Part shown: positions 1-9,534 of the stretch, piece by piece | Numbering within the stretch: position 1 is the stretch's first letter | How the letters are laid out: each line of letters opens with the position of its first letter | Origin: Proteiniphilum sp. X52 | Lineage (GTDB): Bacteria; Bacteroidota; Bacteroidia; Bacteroidales; Dysgonomonadaceae | DNA length: 64,000 bases | Assembly: GCF_003712195.1 (NCBI RefSeq) | Contig: NZ_RDSD01000021.1 | Location: forward strand, 1 to 64,000 | Direction: 5' to 3' | Position numbers and translations under genes: made by a program | The notes under the pieces: generated by a model | Told to the model about the DNA's origin: nothing | The model's input: the letters and a program-made list of their open reading frames with translations, nothing else | The model's database searches: none

Positions 1-104
1 AAAAAAAAAAAAAAAAGCCCCCATTAAAACCCAAAAACCAATAAAAAAAATTTTAAAAAAATTTTTTTCAAAATTTTTTTTTTTTCCCCCCCCCCCCCCC
101 CCCC
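1..104. other. Low-complexity contig edge
   Basis: The stretch consists almost entirely of homopolymer runs: 16 A at the very start, alternating A and T runs, then 19 C at 86-104. Normal-looking sequence begins at about 105. Such a pattern of A, T and C runs at a sequence end is typical of low-quality read ends or poor consensus. I treat it as a probable assembly artefact rather than biology. Confidence 0.7.
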
Positions 105-586
105 GTTAACACTGATTAACAGACACTTACCTATATTCATCCCTTGTGGAAAAAAGGGAATAAAACCCACACGCCATCTTTTCTGCAAAAGACCGGGGCA
201 AACGCTCATCTTTTTTTTCTCAAGGAACCGAAAACTTGTAAAATCCACCACACTATTTCCCAAAACGAAATATGCGTTTCGCGGTTTTTGCCTGACTTAC
301 CTCATATTGCCGGAAATCCGGCATACATTTTTTTGGCCGTTTACGCCGGATAGTTATCACCCTTTTATCCCATTTCCTCCCAATTGTGAGAAGAGGAAAC
401 ATCTATCTATTCAGAAGGAAGCATCGGTATACAAAAAAGGAGAGAAAGACAGCAACATCGTATATGTCAGGATTTTAACCATCTGTCTGATTATTTTTGA
501 TCATCCATAAGGAAATTATTTAATTTCAATACTTTCATTTAATCGATAACAATTCAACACCATTCATTAAAAAACAACAAATCAAG
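105..586. other. Noncoding upstream region of the SusCD operon
   Basis: No convincing gene is seen in these ~480 bases. Short open frames exist on both strands, but their composition is unlike the neighbours and none has a recognisable motif. The segment presumably carries the promoter of the downstream operon; the only promoter-like element I see is the TAnnTTTG match at 492-499. Confidence 0.5.
492..499 (+). promoter_or_regulatory. Candidate Bacteroidetes -7 box upstream of SusCD operon
   Basis: TATTTTTG matches the TAnnTTTG -7 consensus of the Bacteroidetes primary sigma factor. It would put transcription start near 506, about 80 bases before the first gene. No clear TTTG -33 element is visible 19-21 bases upstream, so support is weak. 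Confidence 0.3.
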
Positions 587-2065
587 ATGAAAAAAATCAT
601 TTCTTTCGGTTTGCCGTTTTTACTTCTTGCAGGCATATTTTTATCCTGTAAGGAAGATAAGCCGGTGAACTTTCAACCTTTCGACCCATCGAAAGAGATT
701 AAAGTGACGGGATTTTATCCCGATTCGGGAGGTATTGCCACCCCCATAATTATTGAGGGTGAAAATTTCGGTTCGGATACCACGGGAATGAAGGTCTACT
801 TTGTGGACACGTTGAATGTGAAGCATGAGGCGGGTTTGGTAGGCTCCAACGGCAGGAAGATTTACGCGATGGTGCCCAAACTGACCTTCCTGCGCAAAAT
901 GGACATTATTGTGGAACGGACTACGGGCGATGGCAAAGTGGTTTCCGGCACCGGAGCGCGCAATTTTTTCTACAAGACGCAGACGGCCGTCAGCACGGTG
1001 GTGGGAAAACCGATGCCTGGAGAAAACAACGTGCCGACCCTCGGAGGCGACCTGACCAACTCTTCCCTGTCCGCACCTTTCGGTATCTGCCTCGATGATG
1101 AGGATAACATCTTCATTACCGAGCGAACCTTTGACGGACAAGGTCTTAACGGAGGACAAGGAGCCCGCAACGACAAGAACGAAGGTGTGAATGGCAACCT
1201 GCTGATGGCCGACCAAAAAAACCAGTCGCTGATTGTTTTGAGATATGGTTCAGCCAACCTCAACTCTCCCGCTTTTTCCGGCGAAACCAACAATGAAGCG
1301 GTCTATCTGCCCGAAGACCAGGCAGGGGGCTTTTACCAGTTGCTGAAGAGTTTGAGCTATGCCCCCCGGCGCCGGCAGGTGATTACCACCGGTACGGGAA
1401 ATATCTTTCAAAATAACTGGTGGTACTCTTTCGTGGTGAACAAAAATGATCACCAAATCTATTCGGTGCTTTATAACGGTCAACTGGTCCGCATCCATCC
1501 CGTGACCCGCAATGTGGAAATCCTGCTCGACAACATCATGCCGGAATACGTGAATGCCCGGAACGGGAAACGCGGCGCCAACACCTGGATAGCTTTTTCA
1601 CCCATTGAGCCCGATATGCTGTATATGGTGTTGGAAGACTACAATCTGATCAAGCGGTTAGATGTTTCCGATTTGGGAGACAAAGATAAAACGACCTACC
1701 GGGGAGAAGACTATGCCGGTCTCACCATGATCGACGGGCCTGTCAACGGACGCGGCTGGGAAGACGGCCTGCTGCAGAATGCCAAATTCTTCTCACCCAA
1801 GCAGGTGGCTTTCACCTCAGACGGCAAACTTTACATTGCCGATACGGGGAACCACTGCATCCGTATCATCGACACCACAGTGCCCAAAGAGAAAGCAACG
1901 GTCAACACCGCCATCGGATTGCCGCAATCAGCCGGTTTCCAAGACGGAGGACCGGAATTCGCCAAATTTCACTTTCCCATCGGCGTGGCGGTAAACAGTG
2001 ACGGAAGCGAAATCTATGTCGCGGACAAAATGAACCACGTGATCCGCAAACTTTCCATTGAATAA
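587..2065 (+). CDS. TIG/IPT-domain and NHL-repeat surface lipoprotein
   Basis: 492-residue predicted lipoprotein. The signal peptide ends in a lipobox with Cys21, followed by Lys-Glu-Asp, a pattern like the Bacteroidetes surface-export signal. Residues about 38-125 form an IPT/TIG immunoglobulin-like domain (VTGFYPDSGG, GENFGSD). The C-terminal two thirds contains NHL/beta-propeller-like repeats such as the segment with LYIADTGNHCIRII and a second copy with IYVADKMNHVIRKL. It is the first gene of the operon, 17 bases before susC. Proteins of this architecture commonly sit beside SusC/SusD pairs, where SusE/F-type glycan-binding lipoproteins would be. A ligand-binding role at the cell surface is inferred; the substrate is unknown. 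Confidence 0.85.
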   Translation: MKKIISFGLPFLLLAGIFLSCKEDKPVNFQPFDPSKEIKVTGFYPDSGGIATPIIIEGENFGSDTTGMKVYFVDTLNVKHEAGLVGSNGRKIYAMVPKLTFLRKMDIIVERTTGDGKVVSGTGARNFFYKTQTAVSTVVGKPMPGENNVPTLGGDLTNSSLSAPFGICLDDEDNIFITERTFDGQGLNGGQGARNDKNEGVNGNLLMADQKNQSLIVLRYGSANLNSPAFSGETNNEAVYLPEDQAGGFYQLLKSLSYAPRRRQVITTGTGNIFQNNWWYSFVVNKNDHQIYSVLYNGQLVRIHPVTRNVEILLDNIMPEYVNARNGKRGANTWIAFSPIEPDMLYMVLEDYNLIKRLDVSDLGDKDKTTYRGEDYAGLTMIDGPVNGRGWEDGLLQNAKFFSPKQVAFTSDGKLYIADTGNHCIRIIDTTVPKEKATVNTAIGLPQSAGFQDGGPEFAKFHFPIGVAVNSDGSEIYVADKMNHVIRKLSIE

Positions 2066-2082
2066 TTAAACCCAAGAAGAGT

Positions 2083-5000
2083 ATGAAAAAAATAATAACT
2101 TGTATCGCCATCCTGTGCTGTTTGCACGTAACCCTTGTGCCGGCGCAAAACCGGAATCTGGAAATATCGGGGGTGGTGATGGATGCCACACTCAATGAAC
2201 CGCTGCCGGGAGTTTCCATTTTTATCAAAAATGCGCCGGGTGTGGGAACCAACACCGATGCCAACGGCCGGTTTAAAATCAGCGCGGCAAAAAACGAAAT
2301 CGTCGTTTTTCAAATGATCGGCATGCAAACCGTTGAAAGGTTGGTACAAAATAACGAGACCAACATCATTATTGAAATGAAAGAAGACACGCAAGTCCTC
2401 GATGAGGTTGTAATCACCGGGTTGACTTCCCAGAAAAAAGTATCCATAGCCGGAGCCATCACCACGGTGGACGTCGCGGAGCTGAAGACGCCGGCCACAT
2501 CTTTGAACAACATGCTGGGGGGCCGCGTAGCCGGCATCATGACCAGCCTGACCTCGGGAGAACCCGGACAGAACATCTCCAACTTCTGGGTGCGCGGCAT
2601 CGGCACCTTCGGCGCAAACGCCGGCGCCCTTGTGTTGATCGACGGACTGGAAGGCAGCCTGGACAATATCGACCCTGACGACGTGGAATCTTTCTCCGTG
2701 CTCAAGGACGCGGCCGCTACAGCCGTCTATGGTGTGCGCGGCGCCAACGGCGTGGTGTTGATAACCACCAAGCGGGGACAGTCGGGCAAATTGCAGATAC
2801 AGGGGAGAGGCACCTTTCAGGTAAACCAACTCAAGCGGTTACCCGAATACTTGGAAGCTTATGATTATGCCAAACTGGCCAACGAAGCCCGCGCTTTGTC
2901 CGGTGAGTCCGACATTTATACCCCCCTTCAACTGGATGTCATCAAATCGGGGCTCGACCCTGACTTATTCCCCAATGTGAACTGGATGGATGAGATTATA
3001 AAAAAAACCTCCCTTAAACACAACTATTATCTAAGCGCCAAGGGCGGAGGAGAAATGGCCCGCTATTTCGTGTCGATGGGAGCGCAATTTGAAAATGCAG
3101 CCTACAACCAGGCGGAAGTGCGGTTCAAAAAGCCGATGTCTTATAACAAGATCACCTACCGCGCCAACATCGACATGAACCTGACTCCCTCCACCTCGCT
3201 CTATTTCGGAACGGACGGGCATATCACCAATCAGATCAAGCCGGGATTTGCCAACACCAACCAACTCTGGAATGCGGCACGGATGCTTACGCCGCTCATG
3301 TTTCCGGTAACCTATTCCGACGGGACATTGCCCACTTACGGGACTTCTGACTTGTCTTCCCCGTATGCCAACCTCAATTATACCGGATACAGCCAGACAA
3401 ACAACAACAGCAACATGCTGACCCTGGAAGTGAAACAGGAGCTAAAAGGATTTTTGGAGGGGCTGAAACTCTCGGCACAGGTACAATCCCATCTGCAAAC
3501 CTTTGTGACCGAATCGCGGACACTGGGACCCAACATGTACCGCGCCACCGGCCGCGACTCGAAAGGAAAGCTTATCAAATCGCTTACCCGGAAAGAAGAA
3601 AACCTGCAATATCTCAAAGGCAGCAACCACTGGAGAAAATACTATTTCCAGGCCAAAGCGGATTACAATAGGTCGTTTGACGCGCATGACGTAGGAGCCC
3701 TGCTCTTTTATTATATGGAAGATGTACAGGACGGACGGTGGGATATAGGAGCTTTCGGCATCCAGTCCATTCCGGCCCGCCGCCAAAACCTCTCCGGACG
3801 CCTCTCCTACGGTTACAACAACACCTACTTCATTGATGCCAATTTCGGATACACCGGCTCCTCGCAGTTCAAAAAAGGGCAGCGCTTCGGTTTTTTCCCT
3901 TCCGTCGCGCTATCGTGGATTCCCACAGGTTATGAATGGGTCCAGGAAAATCTACCCTGGATCAGTTTCCTCAAGCTGCGCGGCTCCTACGGGTTATCGG
4001 GAAACGACCAGTTGGCCGGAGCCATACGTTTTCCCTACCTCACCCTGATCAGTAACAACGCAGGCACAACTTGGGGATACAGAGGCTTTGGTATCACCGA
4101 AACACAGGTCGGTGCGGACAACTTGAGATGGGAGGTATCCAAGAAAGCCAATGCCGGAGTCGAGGTTAATTTTATGAACGACCGCTTGAAAATTGTGGCC
4201 GACGTGTTCCGCGACCAGCGTGACGATATCTTTATGCCGCGCGTGACGTTACCCTCTTACCTGGGATTGGTGAACCTGCCCTTTTCCAATGTGGGACGAA
4301 TGCACAGCTACGGATCCGACGGCAATATCGAATACAACCACACCATCAACAAGGATATGGGCTTTACGGTACGCGCCAACTACACCTTCTCGCAAAACAT
4401 CATCGACTATTACGAAGAGAACAAACTGCCGTACGACTACCTGAGCGTTACCGGTAAACCGTATGGCGTTTTAAGGGGTTATATCGCGGAGGGGCTCTTT
4501 GCCAGCCGCGAAGAGATTGAAACCAGCCCCGACCAGTCCGCTTTCGGCCGTGTCCGCCCGGGCGACATCAAATACCGCGACGTGAACGGCGATGGCCGCA
4601 TCAACGAAGATGACAAAGTTCCTCTTTCTTACGGGAATCAGGTCCCGCGCATGATGTACGGTGCGGGTGCCGATTTCCGCTGGAAAAACCTTACTCTCGC
4701 CTTCCTTTTCAAGGGGGCCGCCAAAGTGGAATATTACCGTTCGGGTATCGACATCCAGTATTACGGGCCTAACGCGCCGGGATGGATACCCTTCTACAAC
4801 GGCGACTTGGGCAATGTGCTGAAATTGGTGAACAATCCGAAAAACCGATGGACACCTGCCTGGTACTCGGGCGACCCCGCCACGGAGAATCCCGATGCCG
4901 AATTCCCGCGCCTCTCCTACGGCAACAACCAGAACAACGAACAACTTTCCACGTTCTGGAAGCGCGACGGCTCTTACATCCGTCTGCAGGAAGTCAGTGT

Positions 5001-5190
5001 AAGATACAAACTGAAAAACCACAAATGGTTGCAAACCGCCGGACTAAACTCCATCGATCTGGAACTGGTGGCCAACAACCTGTTTACCATCGACAAGGTG
5101 AAATTTTTTGATCCGGAGCAGGCACACTATAACGGAGGAGCCTACCCGATACCGACATCCTATACGTTCCAACTCTATCTTAATTTTTAA
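2083..5190 (+). CDS. susC: SusC/RagA-family TonB-dependent outer-membrane receptor
   Basis: 1035-residue outer-membrane transporter. It has a signal peptide ending near residue 21, then a carboxypeptidase-regulatory-like beta-sandwich (about 27-110), a TonB-box-like LDEVVITG, a plug domain with the SusC signature around VLIDGLEG and SVLKDAAATAVYGVRGANGV, and a long beta-barrel ending in aromatic FQLYLNF. The length is normal for the family. It should form the barrel under the SusD lid encoded next and import oligosaccharides or peptides into the periplasm with TonB/ExbBD energy. The substrate cannot be read from the sequence; the M60 peptidase downstream hints at glycoprotein-derived material. 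Confidence 0.96.
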   Translation: MKKIITCIAILCCLHVTLVPAQNRNLEISGVVMDATLNEPLPGVSIFIKNAPGVGTNTDANGRFKISAAKNEIVVFQMIGMQTVERLVQNNETNIIIEMKEDTQVLDEVVITGLTSQKKVSIAGAITTVDVAELKTPATSLNNMLGGRVAGIMTSLTSGEPGQNISNFWVRGIGTFGANAGALVLIDGLEGSLDNIDPDDVESFSVLKDAAATAVYGVRGANGVVLITTKRGQSGKLQIQGRGTFQVNQLKRLPEYLEAYDYAKLANEARALSGESDIYTPLQLDVIKSGLDPDLFPNVNWMDEIIKKTSLKHNYYLSAKGGGEMARYFVSMGAQFENAAYNQAEVRFKKPMSYNKITYRANIDMNLTPSTSLYFGTDGHITNQIKPGFANTNQLWNAARMLTPLMFPVTYSDGTLPTYGTSDLSSPYANLNYTGYSQTNNNSNMLTLEVKQELKGFLEGLKLSAQVQSHLQTFVTESRTLGPNMYRATGRDSKGKLIKSLTRKEENLQYLKGSNHWRKYYFQAKADYNRSFDAHDVGALLFYYMEDVQDGRWDIGAFGIQSIPARRQNLSGRLSYGYNNTYFIDANFGYTGSSQFKKGQRFGFFPSVALSWIPTGYEWVQENLPWISFLKLRGSYGLSGNDQLAGAIRFPYLTLISNNAGTTWGYRGFGITETQVGADNLRWEVSKKANAGVEVNFMNDRLKIVADVFRDQRDDIFMPRVTLPSYLGLVNLPFSNVGRMHSYGSDGNIEYNHTINKDMGFTVRANYTFSQNIIDYYEENKLPYDYLSVTGKPYGVLRGYIAEGLFASREEIETSPDQSAFGRVRPGDIKYRDVNGDGRINEDDKVPLSYGNQVPRMMYGAGADFRWKNLTLAFLFKGAAKVEYYRSGIDIQYYGPNAPGWIPFYNGDLGNVLKLVNNPKNRWTPAWYSGDPATENPDAEFPRLSYGNNQNNEQLSTFWKRDGSYIRLQEVSVRYKLKNHKWLQTAGLNSIDLELVANNLFTIDKVKFFDPEQAHYNGGAYPIPTSYTFQLYLNF

Positions 5191-5203
5191 AAACACGAAA
5201 GTT

Positions 5204-7258
5204 ATGAAAATATTTTCAAAAACAATAGTACTGTGCGGCATCCTGTTGAGCGCGTGGTTCACCTCCTGCAACTTCCTGGATGTGGATAGCTATTTTGAAG
5301 CCACCTTCCAGCAAGACTCCATTTTTCACAGCCAGGCAAATGCGGAGGGATATCTCTGGAACACACCCACACGGTTTCCCGATCCCGGCGCGATCTGGGG
5401 TAATTCCTGGACTCCGGGACAGTTTGCTTCCGATGAACTGACCGCCCGTTGGCGTACCACCGAATTCTCGGGCATACGCTTTACCGTGGGTGAAATCAAC
5501 GAACGAAATGTGCCTTCACGTATGAATATCTGGTATTCCATGTACTCCGTAATCCGGCGTTGCAACATTATGCTGGCCAATGTGGACAAGGTGGAAGACA
5601 TGAACACGCTCGACAAACAAAAATATCGGGGATATGTGCATTTCCTCAGAGGTTATGCCTATTACCACCTGTTGATGAACTGGGGCCCCTGTTTGATTGT
5701 GGGAGACGATGTCATCCCCAACTCCGAATCGGCCGAATTTTACGACCGGGAACGGGCCACCTACGATGAAAGCGTCGATTATATCTGCGGGGAGTTCGGC
5801 AAAGCGGCAAAGGTATTGCCCACCTCCGCCCAGCAATCGATCAACTATTTCGCCCGCCCCACCAAGGGCGCAGCGTTGGCGTTGATTTCCCGGTTGCGTC
5901 TCTATCAAGCCTCTCCGCTCTTTAACGGAGGTGATGCCGCCAAGCGTTGTTTCGGCACATGGAAAAGAAAAAGCGATGATAAATTCTATGTAAACCAAGT
6001 ATATGATCCCGACCGCTGGGCGGTAGCAGCTGCCGCCGCCAAATCAGTGATTGACATGCAGTTGTATGAACTGCACACAGTGGAGATGGATACCAAAAAT
6101 CCCTATCCCCTGGCGGAGAATGTGCCGACCGCCCCGTTTCCCCTCGGCGCCGGCGGAATCGACCCCTACTACTCCTACAGCCACATGTTTAACGGCGAGG
6201 GGGTGATTCAGACCAACAAGGAGTTTATCTGGGCTCACGAGTCGAGTAATGTCACAAACTACACCAAACACTGCTTCCCCGTTTATTACGGAGGCTGGGG
6301 CGGCATGTCCGTGCCGCAGCGAGTAATCGATTGCTACCTGATGGCCGATGGCCGCGATATCCATAACGCCTCCGAAGAGTATCCCTATGAACCTGATTTG
6401 ACAAAAACCATCGGTAATGATAAAATGCTGGGCGCATACCTCTTAAAAGGGAACGTGCCCAAGATGTACGGTAATCGGGAAGCCCGGTTTTACGCCTCCA
6501 TCGGATTCCCGGGAAGTTACTGGCCGATGAACTCCGCCTCCCAAGACCTCACCTACTCCAAAAGACAGATGTGGTTCTCCAAGGACGACCCCTCCGGGAT
6601 TACCGGCGCCGGCAGCAACATCAACGACTATTGCGTAACAGGGTACGTACCTGTAAAATACATCCATCCGGATGACTCATGGGCGGACGGAAAGGGGAAC
6701 GTAAAAGCGAACTTCCGCACCTCACCGAAACCTTTCCCCATTATCCGTTACGCGGAGGTGCTGTTGGAGTATGTGGAAGCGCTGAACAATGTGGAAGGTT
6801 CTCCTTCGGTGAAAGTGCTGAACGCCATAGGCGATACGACCACCGTTACCGTGACACGCAACACAAACGAGATGAAGTATTATTTCAATATGATCCGCTA
6901 TAGGGGGGGAGTGGCCGGCGTTACCGACGCTGAGTTGGCCGACAAGAACACCTTCGGGAAAATCCTGATGAATGAACGCCAAGTGGAACTCTTCAACGAG
7001 GGATACCGCTATTTTGACACCCGCCGTTGGGGAATCTACCTGGACGAAGACGCCAATTCGTCTAACTGGCGCGGGCTGGATGTGGAAAAAGAACGAACCG
7101 ATGCCAACAACAACGGTGGATTCTGGAATATTGTCACGATCAATCTGCAAAATATCCGGGACCGGATTGCCGAACCGAAAATGATGTTTCTTCCCATTCC
7201 GCACGATGAGTTATTAAAAGTTCCTGCCATGGACCAGAATCCGGGATGGAACAGATGA
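5204..7258 (+). CDS. susD: SusD/RagB-family surface nutrient-binding lipoprotein
   Basis: 684-residue lipoprotein. The open frame runs further upstream into susC, but I place the start at 5204 because MKIFSKTI begins a proper signal peptide with lipobox FTSC (Cys22) just after the susC stop. The alpha-helical TPR-like SusD core is recognisable (FLRGYAYYHLLMNWG, RPTKGAALALISRLRLYQASPLF) and the C-terminal half has the typical LLNERQVELFNEGYRYFD-like segment (here MNERQVELFNEGYRYFDTRR) and LPIPHDELLKVP ending. It caps the SusC barrel and captures substrate. At about 680 residues it is on the long side for the family. Confidence 0.96.
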   Translation: MKIFSKTIVLCGILLSAWFTSCNFLDVDSYFEATFQQDSIFHSQANAEGYLWNTPTRFPDPGAIWGNSWTPGQFASDELTARWRTTEFSGIRFTVGEINERNVPSRMNIWYSMYSVIRRCNIMLANVDKVEDMNTLDKQKYRGYVHFLRGYAYYHLLMNWGPCLIVGDDVIPNSESAEFYDRERATYDESVDYICGEFGKAAKVLPTSAQQSINYFARPTKGAALALISRLRLYQASPLFNGGDAAKRCFGTWKRKSDDKFYVNQVYDPDRWAVAAAAAKSVIDMQLYELHTVEMDTKNPYPLAENVPTAPFPLGAGGIDPYYSYSHMFNGEGVIQTNKEFIWAHESSNVTNYTKHCFPVYYGGWGGMSVPQRVIDCYLMADGRDIHNASEEYPYEPDLTKTIGNDKMLGAYLLKGNVPKMYGNREARFYASIGFPGSYWPMNSASQDLTYSKRQMWFSKDDPSGITGAGSNINDYCVTGYVPVKYIHPDDSWADGKGNVKANFRTSPKPFPIIRYAEVLLEYVEALNNVEGSPSVKVLNAIGDTTTVTVTRNTNEMKYYFNMIRYRGGVAGVTDAELADKNTFGKILMNERQVELFNEGYRYFDTRRWGIYLDEDANSSNWRGLDVEKERTDANNNGGFWNIVTINLQNIRDRIAEPKMMFLPIPHDELLKVPAMDQNPGWNR

Positions 7259-7286
7259 GGTTGAATATTTTTATCCTATACAAATT

Positions 7287-8273
7287 ATGAAGAATAATAT
7301 ATCCGTCATTCTTGTCACTCTCGCCCTACTGGCACTGCATGCCTGTAATTCTTACGACTTTGAACAAGAACAATACAGAAATGAAATCAATTTGCTGAGC
7401 AACAGCTCCCTGATTTACGACCGCCAGGTGGCCGATTTGAAGGGCGAAGGCGACACATTGTACCTGGTTGCCGGGCTGAGCGGTTCCCAGCCATCCGGGA
7501 AATCGATGAAGGTCTCCATCATGGAGGCCGATTCGCTGCTGAAGGCATATAACAAATCCAATTTCGATATCGACCACGCCCGCTTCGCCAAGTTGCTCCC
7601 GAAAAAGTTTTATTCCATCCCCGAAACATCCAACGTGATCAAACCAGGCGAATTTCAGGTGAAATTTCCGGTTATCCTGAAAGACTTGGAAGAACTCTCT
7701 CCGGACAGCATCTATTTCCTGAACTACCGGATTGACCCGGTGGGCACGGATGCTTTCAACGACAACAAGAAAGAGGTGCTTTTCAGAATTTACAAAAAGA
7801 ATGAATTTGCCACGACAAAAACAAACACGTTCTACAACTACACCTCTTCCTATATCTACACAGGAAGCGAAACACCCAGACGTCCGACCAGTTCCAACCA
7901 GGTATTCCCCCTGGGTGTGAATTCCGTACGCCTGATGGCAGGAGATGAAACCTTCGGCGAATACAAATCGGCATTGGAAAAAATCAACCAACGAAGCATC
8001 GTGCTTCAAGTGGGTGAAAAAACACCGCAGAATCCGAATGCCCGGAAAGTGACGATTTCGCCCTATCGCACCATCGACGTGCAGACGATGCCCCCCACGG
8101 GAGAATACGACAACACATTCAGGATTAACGTCGTTTCCACCCCCGACGGCCGGGCCAACTATTACAAGGAGTTCAGATTGCACTACAAATACCGCTTGAC
8201 CGCAACCGATCCCTATCGCGAGGTACAGGCGATTCTGCGCCAAGAATACAATCCGAGAGCCGATCTGTTATAA
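7287..8273 (+). CDS. Surface lipoprotein with DUF1735/DUF4361-like domains
   Basis: 328 residues with a lipoprotein signal (Cys20 in LLALHAC). The N-terminal part (about 35-150, with LIYDRQVADLKGEGDTLYL and the ILKDLEELSPDSIYFLNYRI segment) resembles the DUF1735/BT_3987 beta-sandwich found in many proteins encoded just after SusD. The C-terminal half resembles DUF4361. It follows susD by 28 bases in the same operon. The probable role is an accessory binding protein on the cell surface; family assignment is from memory of the pattern, so moderate confidence. Confidence 0.7.
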   Translation: MKNNISVILVTLALLALHACNSYDFEQEQYRNEINLLSNSSLIYDRQVADLKGEGDTLYLVAGLSGSQPSGKSMKVSIMEADSLLKAYNKSNFDIDHARFAKLLPKKFYSIPETSNVIKPGEFQVKFPVILKDLEELSPDSIYFLNYRIDPVGTDAFNDNKKEVLFRIYKKNEFATTKTNTFYNYTSSYIYTGSETPRRPTSSNQVFPLGVNSVRLMAGDETFGEYKSALEKINQRSIVLQVGEKTPQNPNARKVTISPYRTIDVQTMPPTGEYDNTFRINVVSTPDGRANYYKEFRLHYKYRLTATDPYREVQAILRQEYNPRADLL

Positions 8274-8302
8274 TGCGAACCGTTAAAACAAAAGAAATCA
8301 AC

Positions 8303-9469
8303 ATGAAAAAAAATACTTTATTTACAACATTACTTATCGGTGCTCTCTGTTTCATGGGGATTATTTCCTGTAAACCGGACTATGAAACCGATTTCGAAGT
8401 GAAAGAGCTACTTGTCGACTACCACGACCGCGGTATCATCTCTTTTCCCGTCAACGGCGGTGAAAAAGAAATTCCCGTAAAGACCAATCTGCCGGTCGAA
8501 AAATGGAATGCTCGCTCCAATGCGGAATGGTGCCGGGTGGAAAAAAATGCGGATAAAGTCACGGTTTCGGCCACAACAAACAACTTGTATATGACACGTA
8601 CGGCAAAAATCTCCATCGCCTACGGACATCAGGAATATACCATCGAAGTGTCGCAATCGGGCAACACGGGGGTACCCTCCATCACGATCGAGGGTAAAAC
8701 GGAAGGAACGGTAATCAATGTAACCGACAAGGGAGGTGTCGTCAGCGTGACGGCATCCTCAGAAATGAACATCGATTATGTCACACCGGATTTTGAGAAC
8801 ACCTGGATAAAACTCATCAAGATTGAGCAAGGAAGCGGCAACGAACAGATCATCACCCTGCAAATTGACACCTCTTTTTCGGATCAGGAACGAACCGCGA
8901 CCGTTACGGTACAATCGTCCGAGTATGTGAACCAAAAGGCTTCGTTCTCCATCGCGCAGGATCCGAAAGTATGGGTTCAAATTCCGTTGACATCCGACAT
9001 GCTGTCCGCAAATGCCACTCAGGAAAATGACGGACACGGACTTCCCGGTCTGGTGGACGGCGTCAAAAACACGTTTTACCATACGCTCTGGAGCAAGGTA
9101 TCTCCCGGAGGAAAGCCTCATTTTGTACAGATGAACCTGAACGAGCCGGTTCAATACCTCCGGATTGCGTACAGTTCAAGACACAACGGCGACGGGGGGG
9201 GAGACGTTACCCGCGCCGGAATATGGGTCAGTGAAAGCGGAAAAGATGTGGATAGTGAATGGTTCAAGGCAGCCACCGTCACTTTTCCGCTTCCCTCGGG
9301 AAGAGCCGTTACCGTTCAATCCGACCAGGTAGCCGTATTCGATACCCCCTGTCAATACATCCGTTTTGTTCCGGAAGCGAGGAGAAACAAAGATCCCCTC
9401 GATGCTTCCAACACTTCCAACGGTTGGTGGAACATGGGAGAACTTTACCTCTACACCTTCAGCGAATAA
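8303..9469 (+). CDS. Lipoprotein with two BACON domains and an F5/8-type C domain
   Basis: 388 residues starting at MKKNTLF (8303), which gives a clean lipoprotein signal with Cys23; an upstream in-frame ATG at 8273 would bury the signal. Residues about 37-118 and 120-215 are two BACON domains (pattern VTVSATTNN...YTIEVSQSG and YVNQKASFSIAQD). Residues about 222-388 look like a discoidin/F5-8C (CBM32-type) carbohydrate-binding fold ending in WWNMGELYLYTF. It shares this architecture with the N-terminal half of the M60 peptidase encoded downstream, suggesting both dock on the same glycan-rich target. No catalytic motif is seen. Confidence 0.85.
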   Translation: MKKNTLFTTLLIGALCFMGIISCKPDYETDFEVKELLVDYHDRGIISFPVNGGEKEIPVKTNLPVEKWNARSNAEWCRVEKNADKVTVSATTNNLYMTRTAKISIAYGHQEYTIEVSQSGNTGVPSITIEGKTEGTVINVTDKGGVVSVTASSEMNIDYVTPDFENTWIKLIKIEQGSGNEQIITLQIDTSFSDQERTATVTVQSSEYVNQKASFSIAQDPKVWVQIPLTSDMLSANATQENDGHGLPGLVDGVKNTFYHTLWSKVSPGGKPHFVQMNLNEPVQYLRIAYSSRHNGDGGGDVTRAGIWVSESGKDVDSEWFKAATVTFPLPSGRAVTVQSDQVAVFDTPCQYIRFVPEARRNKDPLDASNTSNGWWNMGELYLYTFSE

Positions 9470-9481
9470 GAGCCTTTAATC

Positions 9482-9518
9482 AAAAGGATAGGAGGCGCTA
9501 TCCGCCTCTTATCCTTTT
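9482..9518. terminator. Strong inverted repeat, likely attenuator/terminator
   Basis: A 16-bp stem (9482-9497 with 9503-9518, one G-U wobble) flanks a 5-base loop CTATC; the 3' arm ends in TTTT and the 5' arm begins with AAAA. It lies between the BACON lipoprotein and the TPR lipoprotein, so it may partly end transcription after the SusCD core or stabilise an mRNA end. Confidence 0.65.
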
Positions 9519-9534
9519 CAACAGTGGAGAGTCG

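Noticed and set aside
307-510. 67-codon plus-strand open frame in the first intergenic region
   Set aside because: No motif, low-complexity surroundings near the contig edge, and no linked gene.
641-1216. Long minus-strand open frame opposite the TIG/NHL lipoprotein gene
   Set aside because: It lies wholly antisense to a well-supported gene, has no domain or start context, and its composition mirrors the codon pattern of the real gene.
2014-2829. 271-codon minus-strand open frame over the start of susC
   Set aside because: Antisense shadow of a clear SusC gene; the protein shows no recognisable pattern and spans the gene boundary.
7326-8243. 305-codon minus-strand open frame
   Set aside because: Fully opposite a lipoprotein gene with proper signal peptide and operon context; no independent support.
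9259-9534. N-terminal extension of the TPR lipoprotein
   Set aside because: The extension overlaps the previous gene out of frame and would bury the signal peptide; the ATG at 9535 is far better.
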